This document shows positions 1 to 5,157 of a stretch of 5,157 nt of DNA, one piece after another. Positions within the stretch are counted from its first letter, which is position 1. Every line of letters begins with the position of its first letter. The notes under the pieces were generated by a model that ran no database searches, had not been told where the DNA came from, and saw only the letters and a list, made by a program, of their open reading frames with translations. The translations under genes and the position numbers were made by a program. The stretch comes from Planctomycetota bacterium (GTDB lineage Bacteria > Planctomycetota > Planctomycetia > Pirellulales > UBA1268): positions 1-5,157 of the forward strand of contig QWPO01000070.1 of the NCBI GenBank assembly GCA_003669255.1, in the 5' to 3' direction.

Positions 1-59
1 CACAACGGCAGGCGAGGTGGTCGGCGAACGCTCGACGAGCCTTGGGCCGCCCCGGCCCG

Positions 60-88
60 GGCGAGGAGACTTTTGCCGCCTCCTCGCC
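60..88 (-). other. Stem-loop downstream of nuoD
   Basis: A perfect 9-bp inverted repeat (GGCGAGGAG at 60-68, CTCCTCGCC at 80-88) encloses an 11-nt loop. Read on the minus strand it begins 28 nt after the nuoD stop codon. No T-tract follows it on that strand, so it is not a standard intrinsic terminator. It could be a mRNA-stabilising or intercistronic structure, or chance in GC-rich DNA. No ATG or recognisable gene start lies between nuoD and the window edge on the minus strand. Confidence 0.3.
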
Positions 89-116
89 GGCGCGCGACTG
101 CGGGCCGGCTGATTCG

Positions 117-1325
117 CTACCGATCGATCTCACCCATTACGATGTCGAGGCTTCCCACGATCGCCGGCACGTCGGCGATCAGGCAGCCGCGGCAGAGTTC
201 GTGGGCGACGGCCAGGTTCGAAAACGAGCTGGAGCGAGCCCGAGCCCGCCAGGGAATCGCCGAACCATCGCTGACGATGTAGAAGCCCATCTGGCCCTTG
301 GGGCACTCCGTCTCGAGGTAGGCGTCACCGGCGGGCATCTTCTCGGTCAGTTTGAGCGGCTCGCCGAGCGGTCCCTTGCAGGCCGAGTAGCGGTCGATCG
401 ACTGACGGACGAGGTCCATCGACTGAACGACCTCGAGCATCCGCACGAAGAACCGGTGCCAGCAGTCGCCAAGCACGGCGTCGGCCGGCACGGCCGGGTA
501 GTCGCGATCGCGGGGATAGTGGCCATCCTTCATCACGGCCACTTCGAAGGCGTAGCCCTCGTACATGGCCGTGTAGATCGCCTCGCCGTCGCGCCGCATG
601 TCCTGATCGACGCCGCTGCCCCGGAGCACCGGGCCCGAGCAGCCATATTCGATCGCGAGTTCGGGTGACATCACCCCGATGTTCGCCGTCCGCTTCACGA
701 AGATGGCGTTCGTCGTCAGGAGCGCGTGGTACTCCTTGATGACTGGCTCGAACTGGTCGAGGAAGGCCTCGCACCGCTGCAGCCAGCCCGGCGGCAGGTC
801 GGCCGTCAGACCGCCGACCGTGATGTAGCTGTACGTGAGCCGGGCGCCGCAGGCCTCCTCGAAGAGGTCGAGGATCTTCTCCCGCTCCCGAAACGCATAC
901 AGGAAAGGGCTGAACGTGCCGAGGTCGAGGCCGTAAGCCCCCATGCCGACCAGGTGGCTGGCGATACGATTGAGTTCCGCGATCAGTACCCGCAGGTGGC
1001 GGGCCTTCTCGCTCACCTGGTACTTCATCAGCTTCTCGACGGCGAGGGCCCAGCCGAGATTCATGTTCATCGCCGCCAGGTAGTCCATGCGATCCGTGTA
1101 GGGGATGAACTGGCGGTGGGTGAGGTTCTCGCCGATCTTCTCGGCACAGCGGTGGAGGTAGCCGATGTGCGGCTCCACTTCCGACACGACCTCGCCGTCG
1201 GTCCGAAGCACGAGCCGGAGCACGCCGTGCGTGCTTGGATGCTGCGGACCCATGTTGACGAGCATCTCGTCCGTGCGGACGTCGAACTCGATGATGCGGG
1301 GATCGTCGTCAACCATTGATGCCAT
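117..1325 (-). CDS. nuoD: NADH-quinone oxidoreductase subunit D (NuoD)
   Basis: This is the 49-kDa-type subunit of the complex I peripheral arm. With NuoB it forms the quinone-reduction site at the membrane junction. The 402 residues are the normal length for a stand-alone NuoD that is not fused to NuoC. The family signature GPQHPSTHGVLR is at residues 26-37. Quinone-site residues known from Thermus Nqo4 (His38, Tyr87, Asp139) correspond by motif alignment to His33, Tyr82 and Asp134, all present. The C-terminus ends in the typical GSLD-VMGE-DR block (394-402). The ATG at 1325 is preferred over the Met at codon 4, because GGGGGAGG ends 5 nt before the first. The gene begins 2 nt after the nuoC stop, so the two are almost certainly co-transcribed and probably translationally coupled. 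The frame is intact. Confidence 0.97.
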   Translation of the reverse strand: MASMVDDDPRIIEFDVRTDEMLVNMGPQHPSTHGVLRLVLRTDGEVVSEVEPHIGYLHRCAEKIGENLTHRQFIPYTDRMDYLAAMNMNLGWALAVEKLMKYQVSEKARHLRVLIAELNRIASHLVGMGAYGLDLGTFSPFLYAFREREKILDLFEEACGARLTYSYITVGGLTADLPPGWLQRCEAFLDQFEPVIKEYHALLTTNAIFVKRTANIGVMSPELAIEYGCSGPVLRGSGVDQDMRRDGEAIYTAMYEGYAFEVAVMKDGHYPRDRDYPAVPADAVLGDCWHRFFVRMLEVVQSMDLVRQSIDRYSACKGPLGEPLKLTEKMPAGDAYLETECPKGQMGFYIVSDGSAIPWRARARSSSFSNLAVAHELCRGCLIADVPAIVGSLDIVMGEIDR

Positions 1326-1327
1326 CG

Positions 1328-1858
1328 CTACCTCCCCCTGATGCCGTGGTAATCGAGCGGCATCTCATAGTCTTTGCGAAGCGGATAGCCCTCCCAGTCC
1401 TCGGGGCAGAGGATCCGGCGCAGGTCCGGATGCCCGGTGAACCACACGCCCGACAAGTCGTAGACCTCGCGCTCGTGCCAGTTGGCCCCGCGCCAGACGC
1501 CGCACACGCTCGGGATCTCCGGCGGCTGACCGGGCACGTCGGCCTTCCAACGAGGCAGATTCGCCTTGACCACGAGACTCACGCGGGCCGGCGTGCTCCA
1601 CAGGTGGTAGACCATCTCAAGGTGCGGCTGCCAGGAAACCTTGGCCGCCTTCTTGGGATCGGGCTCGCACCAGTCGACGGCCGTGATGCACTGCAGCGAG
1701 TCAAACCGCACGGGGCTCGATTTCGCGAGCCAGCGGCAGACATCGGCAATCCGCTCCGGAGCGACCTCGACCCACGGGTCGATGGCCTCGAGATTCCTGC
1801 CGACGACCGCGCCGGGCAGGGCCTCCTCCAACTGTTCGAGAAAACCGGGGCCTTGCAT
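1328..1858 (-). CDS. nuoC: NADH-quinone oxidoreductase subunit C (NuoC)
   Basis: This is the 30-kDa-type subunit of the complex I peripheral arm, which packs against NuoD and NuoB and has no cofactor. The chosen start gives 176 residues, a usual length for the family. The signature begins at residue 122 with WRGANWHEREVYDLSG. It continues with GHPDLRRIL (142-150) and DWEGYPLRKDY (154-164), a near-textbook match to the complex I 30-kDa subunit motif. The frame stays open upstream to an ATG at 2083, but that stretch overlaps nuoA and is arginine-rich with no family similarity. The ATG at 1858 is therefore taken as the start. Its Shine-Dalgarno is weak (GGAA only). It lies 47 nt after nuoA and 2 nt before nuoD. 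nuoB, which usually precedes nuoC, is not there. Confidence 0.96.
   Translation of the reverse strand: MQGPGFLEQLEEALPGAVVGRNLEAIDPWVEVAPERIADVCRWLAKSSPVRFDSLQCITAVDWCEPDPKKAAKVSWQPHLEMVYHLWSTPARVSLVVKANLPRWKADVPGQPPEIPSVCGVWRGANWHEREVYDLSGVWFTGHPDLRRILCPEDWEGYPLRKDYEMPLDYHGIRGR
1331..1338 (-). promoter_or_regulatory. Ribosome binding site of nuoD
   Basis: On the minus strand GGGGGAGG lies inside the last codons of nuoC and ends 5 nt before the nuoD ATG. It is the clearest Shine-Dalgarno sequence among the nuo genes here. It decides between the two candidate ATGs of nuoD (codons 1 and 4) in favour of the first. Confidence 0.7.
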
Positions 1859-1905
1859 GGTGTTCCGTTCGTGAATCGGGATGGTGGGGTGACGTGCCGT
1901 CGTCG

Positions 1906-2553
1906 TCAGCGGGTAGAAACGCGACCTGCCGAACCCGCTCGTTCGGCCGACACCGCCCGGACCCAGTCGAGGTCGCCGCGATACCAGACGTAGGCGAATC
2001 CGGTCAGCAGAATCGCGAAGAACGCTGCCATGTCGACCAGCGCCGTGCGGGCCAGCAGCGATCCGGCACGCGCGAGCGACCACTGCGCCGAGGCCTGGGC
2101 GGGCGTCAGTTCGCCGCGGGTCGCCTCCACGTGCCGCACCTCGGGAAGCGTGGGCGTGAAGAACGGCCCCTCCTGCTGAGGAACGGCTGGATCATGCACG
2201 CCGAGCTCGCGGAGCAGGCCGTTGCTGGCCGGGCTTAAACCTCCGTCGGCCGTTGCCGAGACAAGGGCGGGGTCGGTGAGCTGGGTCGCCTTGCCAAACA
2301 CCGTCGCCCAAGGGAAGAACAGCGCGACCTCGACGTCGAAGATGATGAACAGCAGTGCGACCACGTAAAACCGCAGGTCAAACTGCACGAAACTCGAACC
2401 GATGGTCGGCTCACCGCACTCGTAGACCTCGAGTTTCTCGGCGTTGGGCATCCGCGGCCGCACCAGCCAGCCGATGAGCAGGTTGACGGCGAGGAAGGCG
2501 CCGCCAACGGCGACGAACAACGCGACGAATCCGGCGATCAGGGTGGGGTGCAT
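1906..2553 (-). CDS. nuoA: NADH-quinone oxidoreductase subunit A (NuoA) with an enlarged loop
   Basis: This is a small membrane subunit of complex I (ND3-like) at the junction of the peripheral and membrane arms. TM1 spans about residues 5-31. The conserved loop follows with EKLEVYECGEP (39-49), whose Cys46 sits in the family's ECG motif. TM2 is about 62-84 and carries the typical FDVEVALFFPWA. TM3 is about 171-192 and is followed by WYRGDLDWV. The protein has 215 residues, against about 120-150 usually. The excess lies between TM2 and TM3: about 85 residues separate FFPWA from TM3, where normally some 10-15 do. The extra stretch is polar, rich in Pro and Gly, and shows no further membrane helix. 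By known NuoA topology it would face the outer (periplasmic) side. It starts 28 nt after nuoI with no clear Shine-Dalgarno. Confidence 0.93.
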   Translation of the reverse strand: MHPTLIAGFVALFVAVGGAFLAVNLLIGWLVRPRMPNAEKLEVYECGEPTIGSSFVQFDLRFYVVALLFIIFDVEVALFFPWATVFGKATQLTDPALVSATADGGLSPASNGLLRELGVHDPAVPQQEGPFFTPTLPEVRHVEATRGELTPAQASAQWSLARAGSLLARTALVDMAAFFAILLTGFAYVWYRGDLDWVRAVSAERAGSAGRVSTR

Positions 2554-2581
2554 GGCGGGAACGCTCGGGGAATGCGGCTGG

Positions 2582-3109
2582 CTACTGGTTGGGTCCGCCG
2601 TGGACGGGCTCCACGATCACCTTCGAAGCGGCGACGGCCGTGGGGTTGATCGTCGAACGACCCCAAGCGACCTCGACCGGCAGGCGGGCGAAGTCGACGA
2701 TCGTTCCGTCGCGGCTGTAGCACGAAAGGTCGAGCGTGGAGCCCATGAAGATGCAGTCCACCGGGCAGGGTTCGACACACAAAGCGCAGAACATGCACTT
2801 CGAGTAGTCGATCGTGAAGCCGCTGACCATGAAACCCTTGCCGTTCTCCACCCGCTCCTTGCCGATGTAGATGCAGTCAACGGGGCAGGCCTTCGCGCAC
2901 TGATCGCAGGCGATGCAGGTGGTGAGGTCGTAGCGGTGGAAACCCCGGTATCGAGCGGCCACCGGCGCCGGAAGTTCCGGGTACTCAAAGTGCTCCGTGA
3001 ACGTCCGGCGCTTCGGGTCGTAGGTGCTACCGAAGACCCGCAGCGTCACGAGCATTCCCTCGAGCACCGTGCCCACGGCCGTGAACAAGTTGCGAAGCCA
3101 CTCTCTCAT
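2582..3109 (-). CDS. nuoI: NADH-quinone oxidoreductase subunit I (NuoI), two [4Fe-4S] ferredoxin-type subunit
   Basis: This is the TYKY-type subunit of complex I. It holds clusters N6a and N6b, which pass electrons toward N2 in NuoB. The 175 residues are a normal length. Two CxxCxxCxxxCP motifs are visible: Cys65, 68, 71, 75 and Cys105, 108, 111, 115. In both repeats the CP is followed by VDCI, placing an additional cysteine (79 and 119) four residues after the last ligand of each motif. The N-terminal segment (about 1-30) is amphipathic and resembles the membrane-contacting helix of the family. The ATG at 3109 has no evident Shine-Dalgarno, but no better start exists. It is the first gene of the nuo run, whereas nuoI usually follows nuoH. 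The alternative, a related two-cluster ferredoxin, is unlikely given the length and the complex I neighbours. Confidence 0.94.
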   Translation of the reverse strand: MREWLRNLFTAVGTVLEGMLVTLRVFGSTYDPKRRTFTEHFEYPELPAPVAARYRGFHRYDLTTCIACDQCAKACPVDCIYIGKERVENGKGFMVSGFTIDYSKCMFCALCVEPCPVDCIFMGSTLDLSCYSRDGTIVDFARLPVEVAWGRSTINPTAVAASKVIVEPVHGGPNQ

Positions 3110-3154
3110 GCGGGAGGCCCGTGGGTGAAGTCAGGCGGGGGGAAGTCGCGCGAA

Positions 3155-3182
3155 AGTATAGGTGTGGCGTCCGTCCCAACAA
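3155..3182 (-). promoter_or_regulatory. Candidate promoter of the nuoI-nuoA-nuoC-nuoD run
   Basis: On the minus strand TATACT (3160 to 3155) matches the sigma-70 -10 consensus at five of six bases. TTGTTG (3182 to 3177) lies 16 nt upstream and keeps the TTG of the -35. Transcription would begin near 3148 and leave a leader of about 40 nt before nuoI. Position and orientation fit the first gene of the run. The -35 is poor, so an activator is possible. Confidence 0.45.
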
Positions 3183-3389
3183 GCGGCGACCGTGTTGTGG
3201 GGGCGGGCCGCAGTTTGACGAACTCTCCCGGCCGCGGACCGCCGCTTCTTCAGACGAACGGCTGCCGTGCCAGGTGTCCGCACCGACCGGCCGCCCGGGG
3301 CACGCGCCAAAGGCAGCCCCGAAAGTCACATCCCCAGGCAAAACGGCTCAAAAACCAGCCCCGTGGAGCAGCAAAGCCGCCCAAAATGC

Positions 3390-3417
3390 TTGACTGGCCA
3401 CTGGAAACCTTTACAGT
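3390..3417 (+). promoter_or_regulatory. Candidate promoter of csrA
   Basis: TTGACT (3390-3395) and TACAGT (3412-3417) are separated by 16 nt and match the sigma-70 boxes at five and four of six bases. Transcription would start near 3424, about 49 nt before the csrA ATG. Short A-runs just upstream (AAAA at 3383, AAA at 3373, AAAAA near 3350) could act as an UP-like or bent element. Confidence 0.5.
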
Positions 3418-3440
3418 TAAGGAGTTTGCGGCATTCGTAG

Positions 3441-3469
3441 GCGACGGATCCGCTCCGCCAAGGATTGGC
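3441..3469 (+). promoter_or_regulatory. Two GGA hairpins in the csrA leader, probable CsrA autoregulatory site
   Basis: Hairpin 1 pairs GCG (3441-3443) with CGC (3451-3453) around the loop ACGGATC. Hairpin 2 pairs GCCAA (3457-3461) with TTGGC (3465-3469), leaving GGA (3462-3464) as the loop. If the two inner A-U pairs open, hairpin 2 becomes a GCC/GGC stem with loop AAGGAUU. CsrA/RsmA is known to bind GGA in hairpin loops (core ARGGAU) and often blocks its own translation. Here the second GGA is the Shine-Dalgarno itself (AAGGA, 3460-3464, 8 nt before the ATG). The two GGAs are 16 nt apart, within the range a CsrA dimer can bridge. Binding itself is inferred. Confidence 0.5.
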
Positions 3470-3472
3470 CCT

Positions 3473-3739
3473 ATGCTCGTACTGTCGCGGAAGAAGGACG
3501 AGAGCATCGTCATCAACAACGACATTACGATCGTTGTGGTGGAGATCCGTGGTGATAAGGTACGGCTCGGCGTCGAGGCACCAAAGGAGGTGCCGGTGCA
3601 CCGCCGCGAGGTCTTCGAGGCCATCGCACGAGGCGAACCTGTCGATGCGGGGTCGGTCGTGGCACCGTCGATCGGATCAGGCGGTATTGATCCGGAAGCC
3701 GCACGCCCGGCCGAGCCACCCGCTCCGCCTCGAGACTGA
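3473..3739 (+). CDS. csrA: Carbon storage regulator CsrA, RNA-binding translational regulator
   Basis: This is a dimeric RNA-binding protein that recognises GGA motifs in mRNA leaders and changes translation or mRNA stability. The 88-residue product begins with the canonical MLVLSRKKDESIVI and has the strand block VRLGVEAPKEVPVHR. Residues known to contact RNA in E. coli CsrA are present at the same numbers: Leu4, Arg6, Val40, Val42 and Arg44. The family core ends near residue 55. The remaining 33 or so residues are rich in Pro, Ala and Gly and look disordered, making the protein longer than the 61-75 residues common in proteobacteria. The ATG at 3473 follows AAGGA with an 8-nt spacer. A longer frame open from 2444 is rejected because it is antisense to nuoA and nuoI. 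The gene is divergent from nuo and is followed by a strong stem-loop. Confidence 0.96.
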   Translation: MLVLSRKKDESIVINNDITIVVVEIRGDKVRLGVEAPKEVPVHRREVFEAIARGEPVDAGSVVAPSIGSGGIDPEAARPAEPPAPPRD

Positions 3740-3760
3740 CCCTCCACCCAACCGTCGTGC

Positions 3761-3788
3761 AGTGCTGAACGGCGTGACGTTCGGCACT
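3761..3788 (+). terminator. Strong stem-loop after csrA, terminator-like but without a T-tract
   Basis: The arms 3761-3771 and 3778-3788 form 11 consecutive pairs (AGTGCTGAACG with CGTTCGGCACT), including one G-U pair, around a 6-nt loop. It starts 21 nt after the csrA stop. No run of T follows on either strand, so rho-independent termination is doubtful. It may protect the csrA 3' end or separate csrA from the tRNA transcript. Confidence 0.5.
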
Positions 3789-3816
3789 TACACCGACGCC
3801 GGTTACCGGGTACTCT
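3787..3816 (+). promoter_or_regulatory. Weak candidate promoter for tRNA-Glu
   Basis: CTTACA (3787-3792) and TACTCT (3811-3816) are spaced 18 nt apart. They match the sigma-70 boxes at four and three of six bases. Transcription would start near 3823, about 40 nt before the tRNA. The alternative is read-through from csrA. Confidence 0.25.
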
Positions 3817-3818
3817 TT

Positions 3819-3857
3819 GGATCGGCTCCCGCCCGTAGCTCAGGGTCCATCCGATCC
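3819..3857 (+). repeat. Inverted repeat enclosing a tRNA-like fragment
   Basis: GGATCGG (3819-3825) and CCGATCC (3851-3857) are perfect 7-bp inverted arms with a 25-nt interior. The interior contains CCCGTAGCTCAG (3832-3843), which is the typical 5' acceptor end plus D-arm of many bacterial tRNAs. No matching GAGC, anticodon arm or T-arm follows, so there is no complete tRNA. It may be a remnant of a neighbouring tRNA gene, or coincidence. The whole lies 5 nt before the intact tRNA-Glu. Confidence 0.4.
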
Positions 3858-3862
3858 GGCGC

Positions 3863-3934
3863 GGCCCCATCGTCTAGTGGTTAGGACACCGCCCTTTCAC
3901 GGCGGTAACCGGGGTTCGAATCCCCGTGGGGTCA
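3863..3934 (+). tRNA. tRNA-Glu (anticodon UUC)
   Basis: A complete 72-nt cloverleaf can be folded. The acceptor stem GGCCCCA (3863-3869) pairs with TGGGGTC (3927-3933), with one G-U pair, and the discriminator is A3934. The D-stem is GTCT/GGAC. The anticodon stem CCGCC/GGCGG (3889-3893, 3901-3905) carries the loop CTTTCAC, giving anticodon TTC at 3896-3898. A 4-nt variable loop follows, then the T-stem CGGGG/CCCCG with loop TTCGAAT. The 3' CCA is not encoded, so it must be added by the CCA-adding enzyme after trimming. The product decodes GAA and GAG. Glutamyl-tRNA is also the substrate of glutamyl-tRNA reductase in C5 heme synthesis. Only 28 nt separate it from hemH, including a run of six T (3948-3953). 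Confidence 0.98.
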
Positions 3935-3962
3935 ATCTCCCTTCGCCTTTTTTCCCGAGCGC

Positions 3963-5039
<1,077 letters not shown>

Positions 5040-5046
5040 CCTGCTC

Positions 5047-5157
5047 ATGCTGTCCGTCCGCTTCACGCCGGGCTCGCCCTCCGACCACCCGCGGGAATGC
5101 GTGGCGCTCGTCCATGGCTTCATGGCGAACAAGTACATGCTCACGGTGCTGAGTCGC
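5047..5157 (+). CDS. N-terminal part of a probable alpha/beta-hydrolase (runs off the window)
   Basis: An open frame starts at ATG 5047, 7 nt after the hemH stop, and remains open to the last base (37 codons). Residues 19-25 read VALVHGF. The HGF-type motif after a hydrophobic strand is the oxyanion-hole loop typical of alpha/beta-hydrolases (esterases, lipases, thioesterases). The catalytic Ser, Asp and His would lie outside the window, so the specific function cannot be given. No Shine-Dalgarno is seen, and the closeness to hemH suggests co-transcription. A shifted frame at 4898-5152 overlaps hemH and is taken as a shadow. Confidence 0.6.
   Translation, partial: MLSVRFTPGSPSDHPRECVALVHGFMANKYMLTVLSR

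Larger units (their letters stand above)
3110..3472. other. Divergent intergenic control region between nuoI and csrA
   Basis: No convincing gene lies in these 363 nt. The part near nuoI is GC-rich and holds the candidate nuo promoter. The part near csrA carries several short A-runs (around 3309, 3322, 3340, 3350, 3373 and 3383), then the csrA promoter and leader. Two weaker inverted repeats are visible. AAGCGGCG (3181-3188) is a perfect match to CGCCGCTT (3240-3247). Nested inside is an imperfect hairpin, GGCCG/AGTT at 3206-3215 pairing with AACT/CGGCC at 3221-3233. Their role is unknown; an operator is possible. An open frame at 3121-3393 starts with GTG and has no coding character. Confidence 0.6.

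Noticed and set aside
42..668. 208-residue plus-strand open frame
   Set aside because: It is antisense to nuoD, lacks family motifs and has the composition of a GC-rich shadow frame.
1859..1905. Remnant of nuoB in the nuoA-nuoC gap
   Set aside because: The 47 nt translate to nothing resembling the NuoB cysteine motif or its C-terminus.
726..1993. Two long plus-strand frames (726-1319 and 1316-1993)
   Set aside because: They lie opposite nuoD and nuoC, whose motifs are unmistakable. The frames are Arg/Ala/Val-rich shadows.
1859..2083. N-terminal extension of nuoC up to an ATG at 2083
   Set aside because: The added 75 residues overlap nuoA out of frame and show no NuoC similarity. The ATG at 1858 gives a normal family length.
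3121..3393. 90-residue frame in the divergent intergenic region
   Set aside because: It has a GTG start without a ribosome binding site, an Arg/Pro-rich random-looking composition and no recognisable motif. It also overlaps the candidate nuo promoter.
2444..3472. Long plus-strand frame continuous with csrA
   Set aside because: It is antisense to nuoA and nuoI. CsrA begins with its canonical MLVLSR at 3473 behind a Shine-Dalgarno sequence.
3250..3870. 206-residue minus-strand frame
   Set aside because: It is antisense to csrA and has no coding signature.
3819..3934. tRNA-associated integration site of a mobile element
   Set aside because: There is no integrase, direct repeat of the tRNA 3' end or foreign-looking DNA in the window, and ordinary housekeeping genes flank it.

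Overview
The window is GC-rich and encodes conserved housekeeping genes in two divergent blocks. It suggests a member of the Planctomycetota, perhaps Pirellulales. This rests on the reading of the proteins (CsrA, NuoI and the ferrochelatase) and on the unusual nuo gene order. It is an inference from memory of these families, not a database result.

Minus strand, positions 3109 down to 117: four respiratory complex I genes lie in one tight run in the order nuoI, nuoA, nuoC, nuoD, with gaps of 28, 47 and 2 nt. They encode the two-cluster ferredoxin-like subunit, a small membrane subunit, and the two peripheral-arm subunits next to the quinone site. The canonical order is A-B-C-D...H-I, so nuoI has moved to the front. 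nuoB, which encodes the partner holding cluster N2, is absent between A and C. NuoA carries about 70 extra residues between its second and third membrane helices. Positions 1-116 lie downstream of nuoD and hold a short stem-loop but no recognisable gene.

Positions 3110-3472 are a divergent control region. A good -10 (TATACT) faces the nuo genes, and a good promoter (TTGACT, 16 nt, TACAGT) faces csrA. The csrA leader contains two successive small hairpins with GGA in their loops, the second covering the Shine-Dalgarno sequence. This is the layout expected for CsrA autoregulation.

Plus strand, 3473 to 5157: csrA encodes the post-transcriptional RNA-binding regulator, here with a Pro/Ala-rich tail. 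A strong 11-bp stem-loop follows it. Next come a short tRNA-like fragment inside an inverted repeat, an intact tRNA-Glu(UUC) gene, and then hemH/cpfC. The last is a ferrochelatase of the type best known in actinobacteria, with a C-terminal cysteine cluster. A probable alpha/beta-hydrolase gene starts 7 nt after hemH and runs off the window.

Functionally, the left block is part of the proton-pumping NADH:quinone oxidoreductase. The right block places tRNA-Glu, whose charged form is the precursor of tetrapyrroles in the C5 pathway, directly before the iron-insertion enzyme of heme synthesis. I found no mobile element, CRISPR array or wholly new system. The most interesting points are the csrA leader hairpins, the NuoA insertion, the missing nuoB, and the tRNA-Glu/hemH junction.
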